64,000 nucleotides of DNA from Ralstonia sp. RRA (GCF_037023145.1 NZ_CP146091.1:3286001-3350000); one strand, 5' to 3'. Shown: positions 31,448 through 39,112, counted from the first letter of the stretch. Notes: a model not told the origin generated them from the sequence alone. A program made the numbers and translations.

Positions 31448-32710
31448 ATGGCGCAGCACTTTCTGCTTTCCCCAGTCGCTCGTTCGCTTCAGGACGATGA
31501 GTTTAGCTTGCTCATCACCCAGAACGAACCGCTGGCCCATGCCCTTTTCATGCTGCATCGGTGGGGCTCTCTCAATGAGCAAATCTGTCCACGGTGCGGT
31601 GTCATCCGCAGCCACATGCTCCGCACGCGGCACAAACAATGGCGTTGTCGTGACTGCGGCCATGATTTCTCCCTGAAATCTGGCAGCGTATTCGACGGCA
31701 CGAAGCTGCCGTTTTGGGTCATCATCAAAGGCCTCTACTTATTCGTCACCAATGCCAAGGGGCGCTCGGCCATTGAGATGAGCCACAAGCTGAACATCAG
31801 CTACCGTGCGGCCTACTTGCTGCTGCACAAAATTCGCTGGGCATTCTGGGCGACGCCACCGGCTAAACCGATGACAGGCGAATTCGATATCGACGTCGTC
31901 TGGGTGCTGAAGGGGCTGCGCAAGCCGAACGACCGCACACCCGAGGCCAAGGCTGCGCGACAGACTAAGCGTCGAGAGCGAATGGTTCAGCGGCTGCTGG
32001 CTGAAGGTATCGACGAAAAGCTCGCGACCAAGCTGGCCGCCAAGGAGTACCCGCTGACGTCTGAGTCGCGCAGGAGCAATCCCAAGAAACAGTGCGTACT
32101 TGGCATCGCGCGCCGCAATCCAGCGGGTGCCGGTTCCGACCTCGTCATCGGCATGCCCCTTCCGACCGAAAACTACGAGCTCATTCGCGAAGCGCTGGAG
32201 CGGTACATCGCCAAGGGTTCGGTTATCTACTCGGACAGTGCCAGCGCATCCACCGCGCTACGGGCCCACTATGAGGTGCGCCGCGTCAATCACGACACGC
32301 ACTACAAAAGCCCAGAAGGGTGGCATACCAACTACATCGAGAGCGCGTTTTCCCGCTGGCGTCGGATGGAAATCGGCACCTATCACCGCATGAGCAAGCG
32401 CCGGCTACACCTGTACTTCGCCGAGTGCAGCTGGCGGGAAAACGTGCGACGGCAGTCCCCTGGACAGCGCCTGCACGACGCTTTGCGCCGGCTTGCAACG
32501 GTGGGGCCTTGTCGAGACCTGAAGAAATACCAACAGCGCCGCTACGAGCGGTCCGGTAGCGCTCCGCGTCAAATCGAGCTGCGCCCGGTCGGCGCAACCT
32601 CAGAGGCCGACATGCGGCAGCTAACCAAGTTGCTCAAGCTTGACCAAGCTTTCCCCAAGGCGCTGAGCGCCCTTGCTCAAGGGGCCTCACCGCTGGCGCT
32701 GGCGGCCTGA
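31448..32710 (+). CDS. IS1595-family transposase
   Basis: 420-residue transposase of the transposon. An N-terminal zinc ribbon (CPRCGVIRSHMLRTRHKQ, WRCRDCGHDF, about residues 46-76) and an HTH (MSHKLNISYRAAYLLLHKIR) precede the ISXO2-like DDE-type domain. Candidate catalytic residues are Asp in GEFDIDVVWV, Asp in SVIYSDSASAS and Asn/Glu in HTNYIESAFSRWRR, followed by YHRMSKRRLHLYFAECSWREN, characteristic of the family. Full length and uninterrupted, therefore probably active. Overlaps the convergent gene by 34 bp. Confidence 0.93.
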   Translation: MAQHFLLSPVARSLQDDEFSLLITQNEPLAHALFMLHRWGSLNEQICPRCGVIRSHMLRTRHKQWRCRDCGHDFSLKSGSVFDGTKLPFWVIIKGLYLFVTNAKGRSAIEMSHKLNISYRAAYLLLHKIRWAFWATPPAKPMTGEFDIDVVWVLKGLRKPNDRTPEAKAARQTKRRERMVQRLLAEGIDEKLATKLAAKEYPLTSESRRSNPKKQCVLGIARRNPAGAGSDLVIGMPLPTENYELIREALERYIAKGSVIYSDSASASTALRAHYEVRRVNHDTHYKSPEGWHTNYIESAFSRWRRMEIGTYHRMSKRRLHLYFAECSWRENVRRQSPGQRLHDALRRLATVGPCRDLKKYQQRRYERSGSAPRQIELRPVGATSEADMRQLTKLLKLDQAFPKALSALAQGASPLALAA

Positions 32711-33195
32711 AAAGGTAGATGGGCATATTCCGGTAGTGCCCAAATCGCAACGCCATCATTGGCGCGACCAATCTGACCAACTTTGACGACCAGCCCCTTC
32801 TTGGCTTGGACGCCGAGCGCATTCTTGATGGACCGCCGGACCTCATAGCGGTCCTCGGGTGTTCGCCACGCGATTTGTCCTTGACATACGATGCTATCGA
32901 GGATGTCGACCGTGCTTAGCGGGCATTGCGCGATGCGGAGCGCGTCCAAACAGAATCCGAGCAGTTCGCCATGCTTGAAGTAGGCGCGCCGTGGCGTGGG
33001 CTTGACGGGTGGTGCATAGTCATCAGGCTCGATGTCGACATCTTGCGCTTTCAGCACTTCGTCAAATGCAGCTACGCGTCTTTGCAGCTCAGAAATTTGC
33101 CGGTCCACTGCGCCGCGTTGTCGCTCTAGCTTCTGGATTTCGCCAAGCAGACGTGCTCGCTGGCGGGCGGCGCCCTTGAATAGTTGAATCCCCAC
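32677..33195 (-). CDS. Transposon-associated coiled-coil/winged-helix protein, 172 aa
   Basis: Not named. Residues 8-50 (RQRARLLGEIQKLERQRGAV, ISELQRRVAAFDEVL) form a coiled coil. After a Pro/Asp linker, residues 70-150 (FKHGELLGFCLDALRIAQCP, RYEVRRSIKNALGVQ, KGLVVKVGQIG) look like a winged helix. GTG at 33195 is chosen for AAGGAG six bases upstream. It converges on and overlaps the transposase gene by 34 bp, so the two are evolutionarily tied. Perhaps a transposition regulator or DNA-binding accessory factor. Confidence 0.6.
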   Translation of the reverse strand: MGIQLFKGAARQRARLLGEIQKLERQRGAVDRQISELQRRVAAFDEVLKAQDVDIEPDDYAPPVKPTPRRAYFKHGELLGFCLDALRIAQCPLSTVDILDSIVCQGQIAWRTPEDRYEVRRSIKNALGVQAKKGLVVKVGQIGRANDGVAIWALPEYAHLPFQAASASGEAP

Positions 33196-33289
33196 GCTGT
33201 TCTCCTTCTGAAAATTTGTAAACGCAGAGGATTTAGCTGGCAGGCCTCAACCTGCCGGCCGACAAGCAGCCATTTATTGTTGTTTCATA

Positions 33290-33314
33290 AAGAAAAAGCG
33301 CCCCGTAGGGCGCT
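33290..33314 (-). terminator. Hairpin terminator near the transposon right end
   Basis: AGCGCCC-CGTA-GGGCGCT (33297-33314); on the minus strand it is followed by TTTTTC. It would stop transcription entering from the flanking chromosome into the minus-strand gene at 33195. Confidence 0.7.
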
Positions 33315-33343
33315 CCTTATCGTCCACCTCGCGGCCTCAGGGC

Positions 33344-33370
33344 TCAAGGGGTAACTCCGTCATAATGGCG
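33344..33370 (-). repeat. Right terminal inverted repeat of the transposon
   Basis: Exact reverse complement of 27791-27817, followed by the TTCTGCGC target duplication (33371-33378). Confidence 0.93.
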
Positions 33371-33524
33371 TTCTGCGCCACAAGGGCCGACGCCTAGAGC
33401 GATTGCGCGCTTGTCAGCCGCACGGGTGCCTCCCCTACGATGATTGCGAGGCACCACTCGCCCTTCAGGGGCGGCCCATCCCTCGTCGCCCGCGAGCCGA
33501 TGCCGAGGCAAGAAGGAGACGAAG

Positions 33525-34016
33525 ATGAACAAGCAACTTGCGCACTGGCCGCTGTTGAGCGCGATCGTGCTGTTGTGCCTGGGCGCCCTGCCCGCCCACG
33601 CCCAGGACACCGCCGACAGCGAAATGATGATGATGAATCCCGCCGGCATGAAGTGGGTTGACGGCCCCCCGAGCATGCCCAAGGGCCTCAAGCTGGCCGT
33701 GCTCTACGGCGACCCAGGCAAGGATGGCCCGTACGTCATTCGCATGAAGGCACCGGGCGGCTATAAGGTGCCGCCGCACTGGCACACGCAAACCGAGAAC
33801 ATCACGGTGATCTCGGGCACGCTCTATCTGGGCGGCGGCGACACCATGGACATGGGCGCCGCGCACGCGCTCAAGGCGGGCGGCTTCCACAACCTGCCGG
33901 GCGGCGTGCACCACTACGCCTTCACCAAGACGGCAACGGTGGTGCAGATCCATGGCACGGGGCCGCTGGACATCAAGTACGTCAACCCGCAGGATGATCC
34001 GTCACCTAAGCAATGA
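33525..34016 (+). CDS. Exported cupin-domain protein
   Basis: 163 residues. Signal peptide MNKQLAHWPLLSAIVLLCLG with cleavage near AHAQ, then one cupin domain. Metal-binding motif 1 is YKVPPHWHTQTENITVISG (His-x-His...Glu), and motif 2 is KAGGFHNLPGGVHHYAF. A Met-rich stretch (EMMMMNP) follows the signal. Related periplasmic cupins have unknown activity; a metal-dependent dioxygenase or sugar-binding role is possible. ATG 33525 follows AAGGAG. The transposon ends 150 bp upstream and may have separated the gene from its original promoter. Confidence 0.85.
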   Translation: MNKQLAHWPLLSAIVLLCLGALPAHAQDTADSEMMMMNPAGMKWVDGPPSMPKGLKLAVLYGDPGKDGPYVIRMKAPGGYKVPPHWHTQTENITVISGTLYLGGGDTMDMGAAHALKAGGFHNLPGGVHHYAFTKTATVVQIHGTGPLDIKYVNPQDDPSPKQ

Positions 34017-34167
34017 CACGCCGCATCAATGGCTGCTCCGCGAGGCCACCGGGGCAGCCACTCCTCTCAACCAGCGGTCGGCAAGCTAGATAAACGCCCC
34101 TTAACACGTGGCCGACGCACGCTGGCTACCATGCTCCTCCACACGCCAAGCAACCACGGAGGGGCGC

Positions 34168-34935
34168 ATGGTCACCAAGGCTCAAACCCAACATCAGGCC
34201 AAGCCAGCGGCCAAACCCAAGACGGATTTCGAGCGTTGGCAGGACTACGTCAACAGCGCGACGCAGCATCCAGATCCATGGAACGGCTACGACTGCGATA
34301 TCCAATCCGCCGTCATCGAATACAACCGCTTCCTGATGGGTACCGCCGGCTACCAGCCGCTGGACTGGCAGATCATCAAGGCGATGCTATGGGTCGAAAC
34401 CGGCGCCGATTCACCCAAGTGGAGCAGCAACCCGATCCAGATCGGCAACCCGGGCGATCCGGGCCTGAACACCTTGCTGCGCGGCAAGGAAGGCAGCGAC
34501 CTGATCGTGCCACCCACCATCCGCACCAAGCTCAATGCAGCCTCCGTTGCCACCGTGCCGGCGTGGAACATTCGCGCGGGCATCGGCTACCTGCTCACCC
34601 GCATGGCCAAGTTCAGCATCCAGAGCGTGCCGGATGCCGACACCAAGGTCTACGACGTGACCGTCAAGGCCGGCGACAGCCTGGACAAGATCGCCCGCGC
34701 ACAGGGTTCGACGCTGACCGAGCTGCGCGCGCTCAACCCGGGCGCCAGCGCGCTCAAGCCTGGTCAGGTGATCAAGTACCGCAAGGCCGCCATGCAGCAG
34801 GTAATTACCGGCTGGCGGCCCGCCACCACGCAGAACGTGGCCGTGCTCTACAACGTTGGAGACCCGTCGTACGCCCGCAAGCTCGACTACGCGCTCACCC
34901 TCATCCACAACGGGAAGACTGCCGCATGCAAGTAA
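34168..34935 (+). CDS. LysM protein with lysozyme-like N-terminal domain, possible effector
   Basis: 255 residues, no signal peptide. Residues 25-155 resemble a lytic transglycosylase/lysozyme fold: the candidate catalytic Glu77 in AMLWVETGADS, then SNPIQIGNPGDPG and a helix NIRAGIGYLLTRMAKF. Residues 162-207 are a LysM peptidoglycan-binding module (YDVTVKAGDSLDKIARAQGS, LNPGASALKPGQVIKYR). A cytoplasmic muramidase without a signal, next to an overlapping gene for a small exported protein, is the layout of type VI secretion effector-immunity pairs; no VgrG or T6SS gene is in view. ATG 34168 follows GGAGG. An ordinary cell-wall enzyme is the alternative. Confidence 0.65.
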   Translation: MVTKAQTQHQAKPAAKPKTDFERWQDYVNSATQHPDPWNGYDCDIQSAVIEYNRFLMGTAGYQPLDWQIIKAMLWVETGADSPKWSSNPIQIGNPGDPGLNTLLRGKEGSDLIVPPTIRTKLNAASVATVPAWNIRAGIGYLLTRMAKFSIQSVPDADTKVYDVTVKAGDSLDKIARAQGSTLTELRALNPGASALKPGQVIKYRKAAMQQVITGWRPATTQNVAVLYNVGDPSYARKLDYALTLIHNGKTAACK

Positions 34936-35339
34936 GCCGCTTGCTGATCGCCCTGTCGCTGCTGGCAGCGCAGTCGGCCATGGCCGCCGACACGCTGACT
35001 GGCACCTACCGCGGCGATGGCCGTGCCTGCTTTGGTGCGCTGTTCGTGCGCCCCAAGACCATCGAGTGGAACGCCAGCTTTTTCAAGTGTGGCCCGGCAC
35101 GCTACAAGGTGCTCGACCAAGACTTGGCCGGTGACAAGCCGCGCGCCGCGTACAAAATTGAAGACCACCACAAACGCTGCGGCCTCGCCGTCATCGAGGT
35201 CTCGCGCTACAACGACACCTTCTGGAACGTGAACGGCTACCCGTCGCTGGAGGCGTACCAGAAGCGCGACGAGCCCGGCTGGAAAGACTCAGTTGAGCCC
35301 GGCCGGCAGGTCGCCAACTGCGGCATGCGCAAGGAATAA
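34926..35339 (+). CDS. Small exported cysteine-containing protein, possible immunity partner
   Basis: 137 residues with a signal peptide (MQVSRLLIALSLLAAQSAMA) and a mature domain with four Cys (DGRACFG, FFKCGPARY, HKRCGLAV, ANCGMRKE) that could form two disulfides in the periplasm. The start overlaps the LysM gene by 10 bp, so translation is coupled. A periplasmic protein co-made with a muramidase-like protein fits an immunity or inhibitor role, by inference from gene layout only; the fold is not recognised. Confidence 0.65.
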   Translation: MQVSRLLIALSLLAAQSAMAADTLTGTYRGDGRACFGALFVRPKTIEWNASFFKCGPARYKVLDQDLAGDKPRAAYKIEDHHKRCGLAVIEVSRYNDTFWNVNGYPSLEAYQKRDEPGWKDSVEPGRQVANCGMRKE

Positions 35340-35361
35340 GCGCACGCACCGCGCCGCCGCC

Positions 35362-35799
35362 ATGCAGCCGCTCCAACGCTTCAGTCTGGAGAAACACACC
35401 GGCCCGTATGAGAAGTGGCCCGCGCGCACGCGCGTGATCGTCGACGGCGTGCCGCACCCCACGCTTGCCATTCCCGGCTACGACTTGCTGCGGCAGTACG
35501 AAACCGAACTCGGCTTCGTGCTCATCACCGAGTACGACTGCCCGTTTGAAGAAGCCGTCTCCATCACGCTCGTCGCGCACGACCTGTCACGCGTGATCGA
35601 CACCGCCACCATCGGCGCGCCCTACGCCACGTTCTGGCTGGCCGATGTGCAATGGATCGATGCGGAGCACTTTCGCCTGACCTGCGAAGGTGCCGTCGGC
35701 GACTGGCTGGTCACGCTGCGCGCGCGGCACATTCCGGTGTTGTCGCCAGCGGTGTTTGTGAAACGCCGCGCAACGCCGCCGGTGGAGCCTACGGTGTAG
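35362..35799 (+). CDS. Conserved-looking hypothetical protein, 145 aa
   Basis: Not recognised. Soluble and strand-rich: FSLEKHTGPYEKWPARTRVI, LRQYETELGFVLITEYDCPF, EEAVSITLVAHDL, HFRLTCEGAVGDWLVTLRAR. Starts 22 bp after the previous gene on the same strand, probably the same operon. ATG 35362 is the first Met with coding character. Function cannot be proposed. Confidence 0.6.
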   Translation: MQPLQRFSLEKHTGPYEKWPARTRVIVDGVPHPTLAIPGYDLLRQYETELGFVLITEYDCPFEEAVSITLVAHDLSRVIDTATIGAPYATFWLADVQWIDAEHFRLTCEGAVGDWLVTLRARHIPVLSPAVFVKRRATPPVEPTV

Positions 35800-35836
35800 A
35801 GTGAAAGGCCGCCTTTTCACCGACACCCGCACCGCC

Positions 35837-36226
35837 ATGACCGACGACGAACGCGCCATCCGCAACGTAGTGGAGACTTGGCTCGCTGCCAGCAAAGCGG
35901 GCGACCTGCCCACTGTGCTCAGCCTGATGACCGATGACGTGCTGTTCCTCACGCCTGGTCAGGCGCCCTTTGGCAAAGAAGCTTTCGCAGCCATGTCCAA
36001 CGGCATGAAGGATGTGCAGGTCGACGGCACAAGCGATATTCAGGAAGTGCAGGTGTTTGGCGATATCGCTTACCTGCGCAACGCGCTGCGCATCGTCATC
36101 ACCATGCCGGATGGGAAGGTGGTGCGGCGCTCGGGGCAGACGCTCACCATCTTGCGCAAGGAGGCGGATGGGAAGTGGCGGTTGGTGCGGGACGCGAATT
36201 TGGTGGTGGCTGAGGCTGCCACGTAA
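35837..36226 (+). CDS. SnoaL/SgcJ-like NTF2-fold protein
   Basis: 129 residues of the NTF2-like cone fold: helix AIRNVVETWLAASKAGDLPT, VLSLMTDDVLFLTPGQ, GKEAFAAMSNGM, then strands IQEVQVFGDIAYLRNALRIV and the end KWRLVRDANLV. The family (SgcJ/EcaC) includes small hydrolases, isomerases and binding proteins, most without known function. ATG 35837 starts the first helix. No catalytic residue can be assigned. Confidence 0.8.
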   Translation: MTDDERAIRNVVETWLAASKAGDLPTVLSLMTDDVLFLTPGQAPFGKEAFAAMSNGMKDVQVDGTSDIQEVQVFGDIAYLRNALRIVITMPDGKVVRRSGQTLTILRKEADGKWRLVRDANLVVAEAAT

Positions 36227-36239
36227 CTGGACACACCCG

Positions 36240-36680
36240 ATGAATCTCTCCCTGCAGTTACTTTGGCGTGATCCGGATGACGGCATGCTCGAACTTCGGC
36301 TGCTCATCGAAGGTGAGCGCCAGTCAGTTGCCGTCGATTTCTACGACTACGCAGACGAGCTTAAGAAATGGGGCGAGGAACTGATGTCGTTTCCTGCCAG
36401 CGCTAGCGCAGAGGTCGCTTTCGAGAAAGGTGCCAAGGATGGGAATGCATATCTTTGGTTGGCTGTGCGCGCCTTCGTTGCAGATGGTGCAGGCAATACC
36501 GCCCTCGAAATCGAGTACCAAAAGCCGGGCAACCGCTTGCACCTCGAAGTCGTGCGCTTCGCGACCCCGGTGGAAGCCGCGACGATCAATCGCCTAGGCG
36601 TTGCGCTGAAAAATTGGGAGCCCGCAGAGCATGCGCCTTTGATATTCCGCGATAGCTCAGCAGAACTCGGCTCGACGTAA
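36240..36680 (+). CDS. Hypothetical protein, 146 aa
   Basis: Not recognised. Opens with LSLQLLWRDPDDGMLELRLL and VDFYDYADELKKWGEELMSF, then acidic and strand-rich with VVRFATPVEAATINRLGVAL. It has no signal peptide. Starts 13 bp after the preceding gene, same strand. Size and acidity resemble SUKH/immunity-like proteins, but there is no diagnostic motif. Base composition is slightly lower in GC than its neighbours. Confidence 0.6.
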   Translation: MNLSLQLLWRDPDDGMLELRLLIEGERQSVAVDFYDYADELKKWGEELMSFPASASAEVAFEKGAKDGNAYLWLAVRAFVADGAGNTALEIEYQKPGNRLHLEVVRFATPVEAATINRLGVALKNWEPAEHAPLIFRDSSAELGST

Positions 36681-36734
36681 CTGCATCTCTTCTATCAGCA
36701 ACCCCGCCCGTCTCGGGGAAGCCTTCCCACTGTT

Positions 36735-37004
36735 TTAGTTCTCTTCCCGCTCAAGCAGATCCAACACTTCCCACCGGTACGGATCGACCAACACGCCCTC
36801 CAGCGTGGTCAGCAGATACGCCCCGATCGCGTCGAGGAATCCAGCACGAAATTCGTGCGGATGCAGCCCGACCGTGAACGCGAACTCCCAGCGCAAAGCG
36901 TTCGGCCGAAATTGCCGATGCACGCGCAAATCGGATTGCGTGCGGCGGAGGAATTCCCGCGCGGCCAGTGCGCCGCTCAGGTAATGGCGTTTGCGATGGG
37001 TCAT
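36735..37004 (-). CDS. 89-aa protein under C4-RNA-like control
   Basis: Target gene of the C4-type antisense cassette. The protein starts MTHRKRHYLSGALAAREFLR and continues FRPNALRWEFAFTVGLHPHE and FLDAIGAYLLTTLEGVLVDP. It is basic at the N-terminus, helical, with no signal peptide. I do not recognise it; similarity to QslA-type quorum-sensing antiactivator domains is worth testing. ATG 37004 overlaps the stop of the 29-codon leader ORF (ATGA) and has its own GGAGG six bases upstream, so its translation depends on the leader. In phages P1/P7 this position is held by an antirepressor gene. Confidence 0.7.
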   Translation of the reverse strand: MTHRKRHYLSGALAAREFLRRTQSDLRVHRQFRPNALRWEFAFTVGLHPHEFRAGFLDAIGAYLLTTLEGVLVDPYRWEVLDLLEREEN

Positions 37005-37090
37005 TGAGCACCTCCGTGAGCGGTGTGCGCAGGGGTGCGAGGCGGGGATGGATAAGACGCGGGGCGGTGCCCGCTGGGTACAAACAGCAT
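37001..37090 (-). CDS. 29-codon leader ORF coupled to the 89-aa gene
   Basis: Short ORF beginning MLFVPSGHRPASYPSPPRTP with AGGAG five bases before its ATG at 37090. Its TGA overlaps the ATG of the next gene. The peptide is Pro/His-rich and unlikely to fold; the ORF probably serves translational coupling, like orfX/icd in phage P1. Its Shine-Dalgarno lies in the stretch predicted to pair with the antisense RNA. Confidence 0.65.
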   Translation of the reverse strand: MLFVPSGHRPASYPSPPRTPAHTAHGGAQ

Positions 37091-37095
37091 GGTGT

Positions 37096-37142
37096 CTCCT
37101 AGCGACGGTTGAGTAACCGGCCGCCTTCCTCGTCGCCAAACG
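37096..37142 (-). promoter_or_regulatory. C4 antisense target over the leader Shine-Dalgarno
   Basis: On the minus strand CGTTTGGCGACG (37131-37142) and GCTAGGAG (37096-37103, containing the Shine-Dalgarno) are complementary to TTCGCCAA and CCTAGC of the antisense segment at 37167-37187. Pairing would hide the ribosome-binding site of the leader ORF. Confidence 0.7.
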
Positions 37143-37147
37143 GGGGT

Positions 37148-37299
37148 GGCGGGCCAGACGGCGGGGTTGGCGAACCGGAGCTAGGACCCGGCAGACCCAA
37201 GGGTCTCCCCGCCCGGCCCGCCGTATGAGACACGACGTGCGCGAACGCAGCGAGCGCTTGATGCGTTCGCCGTCCTAGCTGACGGGTCGCCAAACCCGT
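37148..37299 (-). ncRNA. C4-type antisense RNA
   Basis: A compact structured RNA read on the minus strand. First hairpin ACGGGT/ACCCGT (37282-37299) shows TTGGCG in its loop. The AGCTAGGAC strand (37272-37280) pairs with GTCCTAGCT (37179-37187), closing two hairpins: GCGAACGCA/TGCGTTCGC (37241-37270) and AGACCC/GGGTCT (37193-37206). The segment 37167-37187 holds GTCCTAGC and TTCGCCAA, which can pair either with these internal partners or with the downstream mRNA at 37096-37142. This double-site antisense plan is that of the C4 RNA of phages P1 and P7. A GGCGGGCC/GGCCCGCC pair (37148-37155 with 37215-37222) offers an alternative fold. Confidence 0.75.
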
Positions 37300-37325
37300 G
37301 CCACCGTTTGCGCGATGGCGCCGAA

Positions 37326-37331
37326 ATTATA
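37326..37331 (-). promoter_or_regulatory. -10 element of the C4-type RNA operon
   Basis: A consensus TATAAT on the minus strand, 27 bp before the first hairpin. No good -35 is seen at 16-18 bp spacing (AAAAAG), so an activator or extended contacts may be needed. Confidence 0.55.
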
Positions 37332-37510
37332 ACGTGCCCTAGTGCCACCTTTTTTCTAACAGTGTCACTTGTTTTGATCCCACCTTAGCACCCCTCGGCG
37401 TAAGACTTGCGCACCCGCATTACTTCCGTATTATTGACGACGCGCGGCGATTCCTCACCCGCACACAGGCGACTCCAAATCTGACATCTCAAACCAAGAA
37501 TACCCAGATA

Positions 37511-39112
37511 ATGGCGACAAACATATCAAACCGACTCAGCACCGACACGGTATTCTTCTCTTCGCTAATAGAGGACATCAAGCAAGGGCGCATCAAGATT
37601 CCAAAATTCCAACGCCCTTATGTTTGGGAAGATGAGCAAGCCTTAAAGCTTCTCGACAGCATTGCGAACAGCTACCCAATTGGCAGCTTGCTGATTTGGA
37701 GAACTAGCTCAAAGTTGGATACTGAGCGAACGTTTGGGGAGTTCATCCTTCCCGAAACGGATGACATGACGCCAACGGACTATGTTCTCGACGGTCAGCA
37801 GCGGCTCACAGTGATCTATTCTTGCTTTGGTGCGGACACCAGTGACGCTGGATTTGCAGCATCATACGATTTGGAAAAAGAAGAATTCTTCTCACAGAAG
37901 AACATCCAGCCTGGATTGGCTGTTTTTCCGCTTCGCAAACTTTACGACACAACCGCACTACTAGATTTCAGAACTGCCTTGCAGGCACACCCCAACAAAG
38001 AAGCACTCCAAGCCAAGCTGGACCAACTAATTAAGGCAATAACCACCTACAAGCTGCCGAACGTAGTTCTCAAAGACCTTGCAGTAGAAGAAGTCTGTCC
38101 AATTTTTGAGCGCATCAACAGCTCCGGCACCAAGCTTAGCACCTACGACCTTATGGTCGCCGCAACCTGGTCTCACAATTTTGATCTTGACGATAATGTA
38201 GAAGAAATTTCTGCAGCGTTGGAACCGAAAGGTTTTGATGACATCGACAAAACAACGGTCCTCAAATGCATGTCCGCAGTACAACTCGGCAGCATTAAAG
38301 AGACATCACTGCGCGGATTACGAGAACTGGATGGTGAAACCTTAGCTACTCTCACAAAGAACACGAAAGAATCGCTGCTTCGCACTGTTGACCTGCTAAG
38401 CACTCAATTTAGAGTTCACAGCTGGGACTTTCTTTCCTATCAAGCCATTACTATCATCATTTGCCACTTATTCTCGAAGACAAAAGCACTGGACCCAGAC
38501 GAGACACACCGTCTTAAGAAATGGTTCTGGCGTGCGTCGTTCTCGGAGCGATACAAGGTCGGTGGCGAAACTTTTGTTTCCAATGATCTGCCGCGCGTTA
38601 TTGACTATGTCATCAAAGGCGAAGGGAAAGACTCTGATTTTGGTGAGCCTCCAAATGCCAACGAATGGGCTGGCATTTCGTTCCGTAGCAATGCATCTCG
38701 TTCAAGAGCATTCTTGCTCGGACTCGCTCTTAAAGGGCCGAAGAATCTGCTCAACGGTGCAGCGATAGATACAAGTGAAGCACTATCGTCCTTCAATAAG
38801 AAGCAGTACCACCACGTTTATCCGAGAGCATTTCTGAAGCGAGAGAAAGAGCGACTGGACGACAACCTTGCGGCCAACATTTGCATGCTGAGTGCGGCTG
38901 CAAACCTAAAAATTAGTGACGATGCTCCAAACATCTATCTACCAACAATAGTCACCGATCACGGGGGCAAAGCGGAAGCGGTGTTCGAATCCAACCTGCT
39001 CCCTCTGCCATCGCTTTTTGACTACACGAGTGCCACTTATCAAGACTTCATCTTGGCACGCGCCGCGATACTTACGGAGTATGCGCAGCAGCTATGTAAT
39101 GGCGAGATATGA
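37511..39112 (+). CDS. DUF262 (GmrSD-type) protein with C-terminal HNH-like domain
   Basis: 533 residues in the DUF262 family, which includes type IV restriction enzymes and anti-phage nucleases. The N-terminal ParB-like domain has IPKFQRPYVWEDEQALKLLD, YPIGSLLIWR and the DGQQRLT motif (about residues 95-101). The C-terminal region has YHHVYPRAFLKRE and ANICMLSAAANLKISD, an HNH/DUF1524-like nuclease box with the H-H-x-x-P and N residues. Codon use is AT-rich compared with both sides, a sign of recent transfer. Stands alone, with no methyltransferase. Probably a single-gene defence factor that cuts modified phage DNA; target unknown. Confidence 0.85.
   Translation: MATNISNRLSTDTVFFSSLIEDIKQGRIKIPKFQRPYVWEDEQALKLLDSIANSYPIGSLLIWRTSSKLDTERTFGEFILPETDDMTPTDYVLDGQQRLTVIYSCFGADTSDAGFAASYDLEKEEFFSQKNIQPGLAVFPLRKLYDTTALLDFRTALQAHPNKEALQAKLDQLIKAITTYKLPNVVLKDLAVEEVCPIFERINSSGTKLSTYDLMVAATWSHNFDLDDNVEEISAALEPKGFDDIDKTTVLKCMSAVQLGSIKETSLRGLRELDGETLATLTKNTKESLLRTVDLLSTQFRVHSWDFLSYQAITIIICHLFSKTKALDPDETHRLKKWFWRASFSERYKVGGETFVSNDLPRVIDYVIKGEGKDSDFGEPPNANEWAGISFRSNASRSRAFLLGLALKGPKNLLNGAAIDTSEALSSFNKKQYHHVYPRAFLKREKERLDDNLAANICMLSAAANLKISDDAPNIYLPTIVTDHGGKAEAVFESNLLPLPSLFDYTSATYQDFILARAAILTEYAQQLCNGEI

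Larger units (their letters stand above)
27791..33370. mobile_element. IS1595-family transposon with passenger genes, 5580 bp, intact
   Basis: Bounded by 27-bp perfect terminal inverted repeats (27791-27817 and 33344-33370; outer end CGCCATTATGACGG) and flanked by the 8-bp direct repeat TTCTGCGC (27783-27790 and 33371-33378). Eight bases is the IS1595-family target duplication length. The only transposase inside is of that family. Passenger genes are AT-richer than the backbone and unrelated to it. The insertion lies just downstream of the GNAT terminator and upstream of the cupin gene, so it broke no gene. Intact ends, an identical duplication and an intact transposase suggest recent insertion. 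Confidence 0.93.
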
